This document shows, in pieces, positions 33,232 to 44,689 of a stretch of DNA of 64,000 nucleotides (positions are counted from its first letter, which is position 1; every line of letters starts with the position of its first letter). The notes below the pieces were generated by a model that saw only the letters and a list, made by a program, of their open reading frames with translations, searched no databases and was not told the origin of the DNA. Both the position numbers and the translations under genes were made by a program. Origin of the DNA: Opeltia flavorubescens. Lineage: Eukaryota > Ascomycota > Lecanoromycetes > Teloschistales > Teloschistaceae. The stretch spans positions 1,016,969-1,080,968 of the forward strand of contig KE546966.1 of NCBI GenBank assembly GCA_000442125.1. The letters are read 5' to 3'.

Positions 33232-33553
33232 TATCGCGGGTTTGTCGATTTGAAGTCGCAGTGTTCCTAGATTATCAGAGAGTAGCCGTACGATCAGGAT
33301 TTGAGGTCAACGGTGACCTTCACGGAGTTCCCTGATAGTAAGCAGAAGCCTACCTGCGGATATTGAGACATGGGAGATTGCAACCCCTCAGTACGAGCCG
33401 CCTTCAGCCACATACGCAGCTGTGCCGCTGAAGTACTTTGTCGACATATTCTGTATTGAACCCTGCCCGTGAAAACTGGAGATTTCATCAGAAAATGAAT
33501 TTATGAGATGATTTGGGTCCAAGATTGACTTGGGCCCGTTGTATTAAAGATAA

Positions 33554-33641
33554 TTCGCAATGTGAGGGCCTACGGTGGGCGCCAAGACCGTCCCAAGTGT
33601 CGCTGAGCAGCCTCGGCTACCGTAGGCTCTCACATTGCGAA
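33554..33641. repeat. 88-bp fold-back inverted repeat
   Basis: The first 28 bases (starting TTCGCAATGTGAG, then GCCTACGGT) and the reverse complement of the last 28 match at about 25 of 28 positions, separated by a loop of about 32 bases. This would form a long hairpin in DNA or RNA. It lies in the 500-base gap between the BLOC-1 subunit gene (-) and a 2EXR gene (+). It resembles a tiny MITE, but I see no clean target duplication. Confidence 0.6.
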
Positions 33642-33737
33642 CGTAAGATACGAAATCTACCAAATCGCTTAGTCAGTAATCTCGAGCCATGAGAGTATAG
33701 GAACTCTAGAACGTGTACTGTCTCGACTGCATACTCT

Positions 33738-35066
33738 ATGGCAGTGATATTGACCAATGTATCGAGGGATGGATCATTCATGAGACTAGACCGACATGGA
33801 ATACCATATGTCACACATAGAAGCTTCGAACTCTGCCAGGAATCTCAACTCATGGCCGTACCAACGAGAGAGATCAATCCTCAATCTAAATCTCCTTTAT
33901 TCAGTCATTTACCACCAGAGATTCGGTACAACATTTTCGAGCTTGCATTGACCGCCTATGAGGACACCAAGAAGAAATATAGCCCCTGTTCAACGTATTA
34001 TAGACCCGGCAACACGTGCACCCAAAGAATTGACACCGCTGTTCTCTCCACTTGTCGTTTAGCTTATATCGAGACGGCAAGGCTACCCGCTCGTCTGAAC
34101 GAGCTTACCGTCTGGTTCTATCACCATATTCCGAGACAGGAGACGTCAGGATATGAGAGCGAACTCCAACCCGTTCATTGCCCCAAAACGTTTCTCCGAC
34201 GTCAAGAACTTCGCAAGGTCCACCTTTTCATTGAACAGTTATGGCTTGAAAGTGATGATTTCGCTCAATTCCTTGACCTGTGGAAACACGCTAGTCCCAC
34301 TCATTTAACCATTACACTCAGACACGCAGACTGGCTTTGGCGCAATCACGATATACCACTTTTTCTAGATCCTAAGATTTGCTTTGGTCGATTTCCGCTG
34401 CATACAGAATTTAGTAAACCCTCTGATCCCTTTGAACCTAAGTCTTGGGGCTCCCACTTCCAAAACGTGAGAGGTTTGCAGGTCTTGCAAATAGAACTAG
34501 AGACTCTGGAAAGCAGGAAGGAGGAACTCGACATCATTGTGGATCACGCAAAAGGGTGGGAGATTCCTCTAGGCGACGGCAAAGTCTTAATTATGGACGA
34601 TTCAAGAACAGAACAGACAGGCTGGGTTGGGCTAATGCTTGGTGAGATGACCCAATCAAGTGAACATTACGATCCCCTGATATCTGTAGATGAAAACTTC
34701 GATTCAGAGGACGATATATTAGGTTCTGATGGAGGAGCGTCGGATGATGATTCCTTCGAGGTATCATCCTCAATCGAGGATTCGGTCCTTACAAGTGATG
34801 CCTCCGAAGATGCTTCCACTAGCCAAATCTCGTCTTCCTCAGCCGAACAGAGTCACCCAGCAGAGACGTCATCAATCACAAATAGGTCAGATAATCCTTT
34901 TTCTCTGAACAGCATTTTAAATCCTCCTACAGTCAAGGAGCGAATGGAAGCAGCTGGTATTATTTTCAACGACATTGATTCGGTACAAGGGTTCCCGGAA
35001 GATCAGACGTGCACCTACTATGTGGTTAGTCTGGTCTGGGAGGCTCACCCGGTCACAAAGACCTGA
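33738..35066 (+). CDS. 2EXR-domain protein with acidic C-terminus
   Basis: Intronless frame of 442 aa. The family block KSPLFSHLPPEIRYNIFELALTAYED lies at about 51-76, the typical start of the fungal 2EXR (F-box-like) domain, so translation may also begin at the internal Met at residue 39 (MAVPTREINP). The middle region (TCRLAYIETARLPARLNELTVWFYHHIP, LRRQELRKVHLFIEQLWLES, FQNVRGLQVLQIELET) follows the usual layout. The C-terminal third is Asp/Ser-rich (DEDDILGSDGGASDDDSFEVSSS) and disordered, ending in a CTYYVVSLVWEA strand found in many family members. Function of the family is unknown. Confidence 0.82.
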   Translation: MAVILTNVSRDGSFMRLDRHGIPYVTHRSFELCQESQLMAVPTREINPQSKSPLFSHLPPEIRYNIFELALTAYEDTKKKYSPCSTYYRPGNTCTQRIDTAVLSTCRLAYIETARLPARLNELTVWFYHHIPRQETSGYESELQPVHCPKTFLRRQELRKVHLFIEQLWLESDDFAQFLDLWKHASPTHLTITLRHADWLWRNHDIPLFLDPKICFGRFPLHTEFSKPSDPFEPKSWGSHFQNVRGLQVLQIELETLESRKEELDIIVDHAKGWEIPLGDGKVLIMDDSRTEQTGWVGLMLGEMTQSSEHYDPLISVDENFDSEDDILGSDGGASDDDSFEVSSSIEDSVLTSDASEDASTSQISSSSAEQSHPAETSSITNRSDNPFSLNSILNPPTVKERMEAAGIIFNDIDSVQGFPEDQTCTYYVVSLVWEAHPVTKT

Positions 35067-35320
35067 TTTGCCAGCAATGCTATTCTCAATATACCCAGTA
35101 ACAACAATCACAAGGACACATAATTATCGATATGTTGATCTCGGATTGTTGCTTTGAGTCGCTTGATTATGTGGAGCTCAACAAGCTGCAACTTCTTGTA
35201 TTCCAAGGACATCCGATGAGAGCGCAACACATTCGGTGTTCGATGCAACCAGCCAATTTGGACCAAAATGCACTGACTTGACATTCAAAATCAAAGAAAA
35301 TTAATTTCTAGTTTCTTGCT

Positions 35321-36468
35321 TTATGCAGCCTCTTTTGATTGCTCCGCGCTAGGTGGCGGTACCGCATCCTGCAGAACTTTCTCATCATCCAAATCCACAA
35401 AAACAGGTCCAGGATGCGCGATCATAAGACAGTAGACAGCCACAAGCACCATACTAGGATGCAACCATCAGCAAATCAATGACCGAGAGTTCGATGGATC
35501 AACTTACACTCCTTCCAACCCAATAAACAAACCCTGATCATGTATCAACGGCCCATTATATCCATCACTCAATTCATCAATCCGATAAATACACCGTATC
35601 AAGATCAAAAGAGTACTCAAGCTCAAAAAACATACAAAGACCTTGAAAGATCTCGACACGGGCTTCCTATCCGGGGTCGTTCGTTGCGCTTTCCGCCAGC
35701 GGAAACTGAACTCTAAGGTGAGGCCGATGAAGACAAGGAGAGTGAAGACCTGAAAGGAGAGACCGGTGATGGAAACGTCGACGGCGGTTTTGCTGCCACC
35801 GGAAGAGGTAGAGGAGAGGGCGCCGCCAATGGACTGCAGGACTAGAGAGAGGATGTCGCAGGGGATAAAAATCCAGTAATATGCCTTTGGCCGGAAGCGG
35901 GCGTGTTCGGGGCCGAGGTAGAGGATTCTTGCAGGCTGGTCAACTCTGACAATGGGAGATAGTGGATGCTGCGACGTACATTTTATACAGAGTAATGTAT
36001 ATCCCCGCTGTGTAAAACGTTGGGCCAAGCGTTATGCAGACTGCAAATCCAAAGGAAAGGAATCAGTCGATCAATTAAACCAGAATTTGATTTATCTCTT
36101 TTCTTTCTTTTTTCTCTCTTTGCAATCTTCCTGATACGGAGGAAAAAGGAAAAAGAATGCTTACTGATCTGCATCAAGAACCCTGAAAAATCAAAGGGAT
36201 TCCTATGCAACATGATCCGCCCCCCGTACCCAATCATCTCCGACGCACAGCCCCAAAACATGCAAATCACAAAGAACCACGTTCGCCATTTCAAGCCCAT
36301 GAGTACGTGTATGAGCATTGCGACGCCAAAGAGGGTGAGAAATACGACATTGGCGGCGAGGGAGGGCTGGTATTGGTATACGCTCAGGGACGCGGGACAG
36401 AGTGCTAAGGTGCAGTTTGCGTCGGGGCCGTAGACTATGTAGTTGGAGTAGTCTGTTTCGTCGGCCAT
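35321..36468 (-). CDS. RTA1-family lipid-translocating exporter-like protein
   Basis: Four exons (36468-36165, 36040-35980, 35927-35508, 35453-35321) join in phase to 305 aa, normal for RTA1 proteins. Seven hydrophobic segments. Family motifs: NVVFLTLFGVAMLIHV, then FWGCASEMIGYGGRIML, ITLGPTFYTAGIYITLYK, YLGPEHARFRPKAYYWIFIPCDILSLVLQSIGGAL and DELSDGYNGPLIHDQGLFIGLEG. The short N-terminus with Cys (ANCTLALCPASL) faces outside. RTA1/Rsb1 proteins are plasma-membrane proteins linked to sphingoid base export and to resistance to 7-aminocholesterol and similar compounds. Substrate here is unknown. The gene is intact. Confidence 0.93.
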
Positions 36469-37512
36469 GGTGTTTAGGATTTACGTGGGCTGGTAATTGG
36501 GAGATATTGTGTTTGCCNGTTGCTCTTGAGGCGTCGCGATGGAGAAGAGGGTGTGAGTGGGAGGGAGAGTAAAAGTGTATGCAAGGGGCTGTAGGACCAT
36601 GTTGATGGCTCTGAATGTGGGCGTCGAGGTTGAATTATATCCATATCGCTTCGAGGAGCAAGCTCGCGCCTTCCGTTTCATCATTGGTAGGATCTATGGC
36701 TGAATTTCTAGCTCTGAACGTTTGACCTAAAGCGGTATATGATGAGAGGCTAACGGCTTCGTTTCGCGCCTGTGGCGCCGTTGTCAGGCTTTGTTGTCGG
36801 TGAATCGGCGAGTTCAGCCTTAATGTCGGCCGTTTGCACGGCTCGTATCCGTATACACGTGCGAAAACCGAGATTAGATTCGCGTACCACGGTTGTGGGC
36901 GATGCGGCTCGTGTAGCCATGTGGTGGCGTGATTCCTTCGAGCAACGGCTCGTAGGCTGTGTCATGGAGGCACGATAAGTCCGCAAATTATTCCATCTGT
37001 AGGTGAAGATGTCCGGCCATGTCATGAATTTGGACACCCAATGAACGTCACGGCTGTCGTCAAGCATCGAACCTGGTAATGCTAGGATACCAACTCCTTC
37101 GTAGAGGCACAGTTAGCATTTGGCTGTCGTATCCCATATCTCGTATCGTCCTCCTCTTTGTTCCCGTCCGCGAACCTTCGCTGTAGACGTGACCGACCCT
37201 GAACCACAGACAATTCGACGTCAAGACTAAAAAGCCGGGTGTACAACAGCCGATCAACACAGCAGGGAGTCGGGTTCTGCCTTGCTTCACGTGTCCGAAC
37301 CTTGACCGCAGCCAGCTTGGAGAAAGAAAAAGGGAGATCTCTGCCATCACCGAGGCTCATTGAAGAATTATTCACCTGTGTCACAATCTAGGCTGACCCT
37401 CGAGTCACTGGATTTATTTCATTTCCGACGCATGAGACTTCAATTCATTGCTAACTAATTAAGAGTTTATCTGCACCATTGTCGAACTAATCCTTGACTC
37501 CGTCAACTTATC
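36469..37512. other. Intergenic region, no gene recognised
   Basis: Promoter of the RTA1-family gene followed by spacer. An N is present at about 36518. No exon with support. Confidence 0.35.
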
Positions 37513-37818
37513 TTACTTCCACCGAGTCCCCGGCAAGCTGTGACGGATATCCACACCAGCTGCACGTTTAATCAACCTCAAATCCGAAATCACATCGATG
37601 CCCAAATGATCCGCATAGCCCCGGTCGTGTCCCTCCATTCGCTTCCGTGCATTCTTCTGCTCCTTCTCACGTGCTCGTTGACATTCTTTCACCTTACGCT
37701 CGTGGTATTTTTCCGCTTTCTCGTACTCCTTCTCTTTNCGCTTGCGCTCCTTTTCCGCCTCTTTGACTGCTTGTTGCTGCTCGTGTGTCGACTTGGGGTT
37801 GAGGTCTGCTGAGGGCAT
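37513..37818 (-). CDS. Small charged coiled-coil protein
   Basis: 101-aa frame from the ATG at 37818 (MPSADLNPKSTHEQQQ); a longer frame upstream would begin at GTG. Residues 10-65 are almost entirely Lys/Glu/Arg/Gln (EAEKERK, EKEYEKAEKYHERKVKECQ, AREKEQKNARKR), a single alpha-helix or coiled coil. The tail GYADHLGIDVISDLRLIKRAAGVD is neutral. One base in the helix codons is N (37738). No family recognised. The position next to a CT-rich leader (37820-38000, minus strand) supports transcription. Confidence 0.5.
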   Translation of the reverse strand: MPSADLNPKSTHEQQQAVKEAEKERKXKEKEYEKAEKYHERKVKECQRAREKEQKNARKRMEGHDRGYADHLGIDVISDLRLIKRAAGVDIRHSLPGTRWK

Positions 37819-39467
37819 GATGGCTTTATGCTGTTGGTCTTGATGTCCCAGGTAACCTTTGATTGTTGTTTTCGGAAATTGAGATGGGGAAATATTTTGG
37901 AAGGCAGGCAGTCGTCTTCGAGGCTCAAGGAAATCTGGTAAATAGAGTGTGTGTGATATGGAAGGAAGATGGAGAGGTGACACAAGAATTTTATATCCTT
38001 CCACAGGACTAGTTTTATGACGAAAGATGTGTCAGATTCGTCCATGTGTCGCTGTATCAATACCTTTGTTCTTTGTCATTGATACTCATTACTGCAATTA
38101 AGGAGTCAATTGTCTCGTGTGAACATAACTTTGAGTCAGCACATCATTCGAATGATGACTCCCCATAGTAGTAAGAGAGGGCATCACTTGTCACGCGAAG
38201 CGACGTGCCCGTGGCCACTTTTGCTTCAAGCCAAGCTAGCATCCTCATAGGTCTTTCTTACCACCTTAGGCAAGAGCCTTGCAGCATGTACATGAGGACC
38301 GTCCCTTCGATACCAAAACTTAAATGCATGAGTCTGCGAAGGATGAATGAACGCCTGGATACATCTACCGTGGAATCATTCCCAAGGCCTTGGTTGAATT
38401 CGAAACCTCAACTCTCCTTTTTGACTATACGTTCTCCAGCAAATGAAGCAGATGTTCTTTGGCTAATGACACAGGACGGCTGCTACAGCATTTCAACGTG
38501 TTCTGAAACACTTGAAATGCTTCCTTCTCGACATTGTCCGCACATCATCGCATACTTGAGCCTGACCATTGTCATGTTGCCATCTGCAATGAAGACCCGC
38601 AGATGGCAATTCTGTCAAACCTGAATACTGTAATCCTTCCCTGATATGTAATGTATCTGCCGACCAAGAAAGTTACGTTTTACAGGACCAAGCATCACCC
38701 AGTATCTGCTCCACCACATACTTTAAGGCCTGAACAGTCCAGAAAGATTCAGAAACAATTCGAGATGTCGAAATATCGGTAAAAGATAAGTAGTTAGGGC
38801 AGTGGCTTGAGACATGTCGGCTCAACAGAATGGTGCGGTCAAATTGATGATACCTTTGATTTGGATTGCAGCAGATAATTTGGGAGGGCAGAAATCACTC
38901 CTGCCGAACTTTAGCACTTCCGTTTCAAAAAAAAAGGTCCAGAAGAGGCTTAGCCACGGCGGAACTTCGGGTTTTGATCACTGACGCTAGGCGCTTTTGA
39001 GGTGTTTACTTATCTAAAAGCTGCGAAAGGGGGGCAGTATTGGTTAAACTATGTGCACTCTTGAACTACTGGGAAAATGGGATAAGGGATCATATTTTAT
39101 CATTGTCATATCGGGATTTCTGGATTTCACGATGGTCATCATGGCATTTCGCGTCATGCAAGAAGCATACTACAGATTGATGGACTGTAAGAGATGATCA
39201 CTGAGCATGAACCTGGGTAAGGAAAGAGCGGCTGCTATATTTGGACGACCAAAGTATCGAGCGCATGGGGAAAAAGAGGCATTTCAGGAGAAGCAGAGGG
39301 AGTTCTGAGATGGTATATGCGCAATCACATATTGGGAGACGAAATTCACGGCTGCTTGGATGATCGAAGTCTTTAACAAGTGATATACAGATCCTCCAGC
39401 AATTCATTGCCCTGACTATGTTCCGCTTACGACTAAGTCCGTCCCCTATGTCCGTCAGACTCATCGC
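37819..39467. other. Intergenic region, no gene recognised
   Basis: About 1.6 kb with only non-ATG or unconvincing frames. It contains the promoter of the small charged protein gene and the 3' flank of the acidic protein gene. Confidence 0.4.
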
Positions 39468-40586
39468 TCAAGGGGTCCTCGCTCGAATCAGCATCTCCAA
39501 CTCATCCCTCTTCTCGGGATCCGGGGCGAATATTCTCAGGACTTCGGGCATGCCGTGATAGAACGCTGGGAACTCAGCGGCAATTTCCGAACCCATCCAC
39601 CGACCATCGGTGCTGTAGCACTCGAAGAAGTCGAGGGTAAGCTCTGTGAGTTGTAGATAACGAATTTCGTAAATCTTGTCGAGCCAAATGGTTTTGAGCT
39701 CGAAGGTTAGGAGCTCGTCGTGGTGTTCTGAGGCTTGCGGGTTGGCAAGATTGGGATCGTTGTAAAGATCATTTTGCTGGTTTGACATGTCGCCTGATGT
39801 AGACTCATCCACTGGAGCGTCGTCGGAATTGCCACTTTCGAGGGACTCTGTGTCTGCAATGCGCCGCTTTTGGCTGCAATAAGGAATATTTTCTTCGTCA
39901 GGGTAGTCTTCATACTCGTCGCCAGCGCTTTTTCTCCTGTCATAGCCATTGTAGGATAGATCATGATCGTAGTAAGCCTCGCTTCCAGAAGAATAGTACG
40001 GCTGCCAGCTCGGATGAGCGGTGGGAAGGCAGACAGCCAAGTCAAATGCAAGGTCGCGGACGATGGAAAAGGTAAGGTCAATCTTGCGAATGCAATTTGA
40101 CGCCGGGATCTTGTCCAAGAAATCTGTTGAGTATGACGGACATCCTGGACCAATGACGACTGTGTTCTCGCTCCAGAAGTGCTTCTCGTGGTCTCCCATA
40201 ATATTCTCGTCCAGCAACAGAAGATCAGGCCGCGCTCCGACCGGAGAAAATTCCTGGCAAACATACGAGTCATACTCGATGTGGATTTGAGGATACACAA
40301 ACCCAGGGTAGAACGCTGTTTGCCAAAGCCACCTGAGCACCATGTTGTGAAGTTCTGGCGCCATCTCTGTGACCATTCGACTCATTCCTTCAAGACATGT
40401 ACTATCTTCATCGTTTGAGTATAAATCGGCTCCCTCGTCCGTGTCTTGGGCCTCGAAGTAACTATCAGCAGCACCAGCTTCATACACTTCATAAGCCTCG
40501 TCGTCCGTGTCAGAACTTGCCTGGTTTGACCTTGGCGTGTCGTACTGTGGAGCTGCGCTTAGATTGTAGTCCATGTCTTTATCCAT
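39468..40586 (-). CDS. Acidic hypothetical protein, F-box-like family
   Basis: Intronless 372-aa frame from an ATG at 40586. The N-terminal 70 residues are Asp/Glu-rich and disordered. Residues 70-200 read MAPELHNMVLRWLWQTAFYPGFVYPQ, DLLLLDENIMGDHEKHFWSENTVVIGPG and FLDKIPASNCIRKIDLTFSI. This layout is common to fungal hypothetical proteins with an F-box-like start (LP.ELh..il) and a 'FWSEN..VIGPG' block. A second low-complexity acidic insert (240-280) precedes a C-terminal strand-rich part (LQLTELTLDFFECYSTDGRWMGSEIA). No signal peptide. Function unknown. Confidence 0.75.
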   Translation of the reverse strand: MDKDMDYNLSAAPQYDTPRSNQASSDTDDEAYEVYEAGAADSYFEAQDTDEGADLYSNDEDSTCLEGMSRMVTEMAPELHNMVLRWLWQTAFYPGFVYPQIHIEYDSYVCQEFSPVGARPDLLLLDENIMGDHEKHFWSENTVVIGPGCPSYSTDFLDKIPASNCIRKIDLTFSIVRDLAFDLAVCLPTAHPSWQPYYSSGSEAYYDHDLSYNGYDRRKSAGDEYEDYPDEENIPYCSQKRRIADTESLESGNSDDAPVDESTSGDMSNQQNDLYNDPNLANPQASEHHDELLTFELKTIWLDKIYEIRYLQLTELTLDFFECYSTDGRWMGSEIAAEFPAFYHGMPEVLRIFAPDPEKRDELEMLIRARTP

Positions 40587-42336
40587 TGTGCTTCGAAGAT
40601 GAGACGACTTGTGTGACTTCCGAGGGGTAATCGTAGTATATAGAACCGTTGTCAGTTGTGATTCAATGAACAGAGTTTGAGAGCGAGAAAGTTGTGTGCC
40701 CGTCGAGGATGGAAATAGGAAGAGATGTATATCACAACAAGACCTTTGTTATGAGATTCTTTGTTGAAAGAATTAAGGGTTTTTGAAAGTAAAGAAAAGG
40801 TGTTGAAAGAAAGTCATAGGCTGAAAGAAATGCCCGGTGCCAAGTCTGTAAATGATGAACCATGATGACTCTACGGTATATACTTATGATGTAAGAAAAC
40901 AGCCTAATGGAGGCCACATATTTGGCAAGGCAAATTGTATGGAAAGTGTCATATACCAAATCCGAGAGCAGGATACGAATATATACAGCTACATCTGTGA
41001 CTGACAATGAGGTATTTTGATGTAGTTCCCAGTCAAGATCTGGCAAGTCCTGAGACAAAGTACTTTGCTCTGCAAGACTCAAGCCTTTCTGGGACGGCAA
41101 ATCGATCTCATTCACAAGGATCTCGAAATCTCTTCTCGGTGCTCCATTCACAGATTCCGCGAAGAAGCCGGAAACTGATGTTGGCAGGATGCTACACTCT
41201 CTGCAAGCTCAGTTCATGATAATGATGATGCAAATCTCCCCACAACAATGTTTAATGAGCAGAAGAATAGGTTCATGGGTTCGAACGATTGCATGTTCCA
41301 CCTAGGAGGAGTATCGCGATCCTATAGCTAGAATTCGCCGTTGAATCAGGTGTGGCTCTTATTCTCTCACAAGTCATTGCATACATGTGAAATCTTAGTG
41401 GTATCGGAGCTACTGACACAGGATCCAGGACAACCGTACATCTTTTCGACTTCGGTGTTGTTCAAATCATGATGGCAATGCTCGTCGTCGTTTGAATGGC
41501 TCCGGTAGATTCATCCGAAAATAAGAGCTACTTCCAACGGAAAGAGTCTGGCCGACCTTCTTGATGAACTGCCAAAAGTAAAGTCAACTGTTCGACAAGG
41601 CAGAGATTATCAAGGGATCTTCGTTCCAAAAGCATCCCTCAATATTTTTCAAGCCCAATTTCGCCCAGGGACAAGAATTCTGGGTTCGGCTTGGTTATCC
41701 TTGGAGTGGTGGGTGCGATCGTCATTGACCTAGAGTTGAAGATATCGGAAGCCAACGCAAATGGCTACATCAGATTGCCTGGATGGTATTGCAATGTCAG
41801 GAAACCGATTGCAGCAATTGTAATAGCCAGTCGAAGATTCTGACGGGGTCCTGCTCTTGGCCGCGCACCGCATCTGAAAGACAACATCTGCAGCCACATG
41901 TCGTGGAGTTCTTAAGAGTCAATCATAGCACCAATTATGGCACTCTTTGCCCGAGATCACCCTTAAGACGGTCTACAAAGTATATTATGCATCGGTAGCC
42001 TGGATCTTGAAACAGGTAGGCGAGGTCCTTGGAATTGCTTCGAGACTTTTTGGCCCCCAATGTGGCCGCATTGGAAGCGAATAATCACGGCACGGCATCT
42101 GCACCTCCAAGATTGTGGCCTCTGTGGTTCCGGCATTCTCAAATGATTCGTTCCTTCCCTACGTCAGCACGCAGCTTTGGATGTCCAGCTGCTACACCCA
42201 CCATACACCACAGAAATGAAGGCCAAAGCACCATTCATTTGAATGGTAAAATGGAACTCCTCCTTCTGTCTTTCAAGTCCACACGACCCGTGATCTGTTT
42301 TCAAGCATCTCTGCGAACGATCCTGGGAAGCCGAAA
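40587..42336. other. Intergenic region with one doubtful open frame
   Basis: Mostly featureless. On the minus strand about 41217-40732 is open for about 160 codons (for example VNEIDLPSQKGLSLAEQSTL) but has no ATG start and no recognisable domain. I do not call it a gene. Confidence 0.35.
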
Positions 42337-42986
42337 ATGTTGTTTGCCATCATTCTCGCTCTTTTGACCAGCGCTTCATCGGCATGGGATGCCTTCTTCC
42401 CTGGAAACCCAAAGCTTTACAATCCCTTGTGGGCCAGTAACACCACCGATGCCCAATTTGACGTCTCCCAGAAACAATCATTTACCGTCCATGTATCTGG
42501 ATTTCCAATAGTCGCGCTGTCGTCAAATACGAACGCTTATTTCGAACAGGATGGAAACCTCAACATGTAAGTGGCCTTTGAGATCTATTACTACCTTTTT
42601 CATGGACCAACCATCGCTGAACCCTATCGCACGGCCACAGATACGATCTGAGCGGTCTCTTGTGGTCCACAAACCTCCCTGCCCGCGATTGCGCTTCTGA
42701 AGGGACTCATTGTTACTTACAATGGCAAAAAGATGGCAACCTCGTCATCTACGTCGAAGGCGTGGCCGTCTGGAATTCTGGTACAGGCGGGGTCGGGAAT
42801 GTGCTTACTTTTTCGTCAAGAACGTCTCTTTTGTGGATCACAGGCACGGGATCCCCTGCGCCAGTACTCTGGAAGACGCCGGTGACAGGAAACGGCTCGC
42901 CTACCGATAAACAGGACGTATGCACTGGACTTGGATGTACAGCTGAGATGTGCCCTGGTTGTCCGTACTGGCCGGATCTCGAGTGA
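42337..42986 (+). CDS. Secreted B-lectin (mannose-binding lectin fold) protein
   Basis: Two exons (42337-42566, 42641-42986; donor GTAAGT, acceptor CACAG) join in phase to 191 aa. Signal peptide MLFAIILALLTSASSAWD. The core is a bulb-type lectin domain: EQDGNLNIYDLSGLLWSTNL and YLQWQKDGNLVIYVEGVAVWNSGT, two copies of the QxDGNLxxY mannose-pocket motif; the first is split by the intron. In the first copy Val is replaced by Asn-Ile, and in both the classical N-x-V-x-Y is only partly kept. A short C-terminal Cys cluster (DVCTGLGCTAEMCPGCPYW) follows. Extracellular sugar binding is likely; ligand unknown. Confidence 0.85.
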
Positions 42987-44689
42987 TTATAGCTATTTGG
43001 GGGAGACTCTCTGGGAATTGTGTCGCCTTATTTGAGGGGTGTGCACATGGCCTCCATTGAACCCTCGGGTCTTTTAATCGTCTTATTAATCCTATTTGAC
43101 ATCATGCATAGTCGTCCGAGTAAAGTGGGGAAAAAATATTTTTTGGTTTGATTGATACTTTCCTGTGTCTGTGCAGGAGATCTTCAGGCAGGCCTTTGTA
43201 CACGGCTGTGAGATCAAGAGTTGCGGTACACATGCATTACTGTTCGAAATCGTAGGGATGTAATCGAAGGAGCTGTATAGATATATTAACATCGGAAAGA
43301 TGCTGCCTCTCGCAGTATCCCTACGATCATTTTTCCGAACTTGTGTGGGACGCTTTAGACTGGTCTGGTCATTCTGTTAAGGAGGCCACTTATTGGTTGA
43401 GTACCATCGAAATGCGGAAAGAAAAGTCGAGTTCCTCGAGTGTACGACCAGGCTCAAAGATGCGACCATTGCATTGTTTGGAACAGCCAGTCGAGAATCA
43501 TCTCGCGCCAGCAAAGGGGCGCTTTGACAGTGGATGTTGAGATACAATAAAAGTACCAGGACTATCGGGGTCGATCTTGCGATTTTCGTGTCATATGCAT
43601 TGATTCCAAGTAAAGCACACATCTTGAGTGGTGTAGAATCGAAGATATGGTAATCGAAAAAGTTCTTAGTTTCGTGAGGTATCCGATTGATGGCGATGCT
43701 TGATCGGGTATGCTGAAAGACATTGTCATAAGACGAGTATGTGTAGGTTTTGATGGACCTTTATCCCTTTCCACCTGCTGTTTGTCCTTGCAAACAGAAG
43801 TATGTTTTCCGGTTTTCCCTCCCTGCATCGAGGCGAGAGAATTCATCAAAGATGAGATCTAGGGGCTTAGTAATCAAGTACTGACTAAACATCTGCATGT
43901 TTCTGCTTCATAGCAATGCTCAGGAGTTTCCTGGTGTTTAAACGGGACAATGGTGCAGACTGAGTTCTTAGATGCAAACTCAAAGGATCGAAGGAACGTG
44001 AGAGGATGATTGAGAAACTCGCAGTAAGACAAGTGGAGCAGACGGTTAGAAAGGACTATCACAGTACTAGCAAACCCATGGATGGTCATTAGAACAAAGT
44101 TTGTTTCGCAACGAAGCTGTTGCAAATTCAAACAAGCATTTACTGCTAAACCCAGTGAAGCTGGAAACGTGCATGTGCTCTACATTCGTGTAGATATACC
44201 TGTACTTCGTGATCTATCTTCATGTGATATTTAGGCCTTTTCAACCCTCTCAACGCAACCATCTATGAAAAAACGTCATCCTGATCCTTGTGCAATGAAC
44301 CTCGGATTACGTATGTGAAAACAACAAATTGGGGAGAATAGAACATGAAAAATAGAAGCTAGGCTGGAGCAGGTCTAAGCGAGGAGGGATTGGCCAATCA
44401 ACTGCAACCGATACGCCCACGTTCCTCTCGTCTTTTTCCCACACCGTTGACTATTACATGAAGATGCTCAATCGGGCAGTTGCGAAAGAGAAGCAGGAAC
44501 ATCAACAAAAGACAGCTGGAAATCCCCCGTCCAGCATGCAAGATCTTGCCCGTCCCATTGGCTAGGACTGTAGCTTGCATTTCAAGCTTGACCCCATTAC
44601 CATCGAAGGATTGTTTGATTTATACCGGCTTGGACCCTCTCATGTCATGGTAAGGAATTCGATAGACCGATCCCTTCACGTTCAACACC
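42987..44689. other. Intergenic region, no gene recognised
   Basis: About 1.7 kb without a supported exon or repeat. The last few hundred bases contain the promoter of the phosphatase gene, with a CCGATCCCTTCACGTTCAAC leader just before its ATG. Confidence 0.4.

Noticed and set aside
38205-38624. 139-residue plus-strand frame
   Set aside because: Starts with GTG, has no domain or splice support and looks like chance in a large intergenic region.
40732-41217. Minus-strand open stretch of about 160 codons
   Set aside because: No ATG start at the right place and no recognisable domain; part reads protein-like, so it is mentioned but not called.
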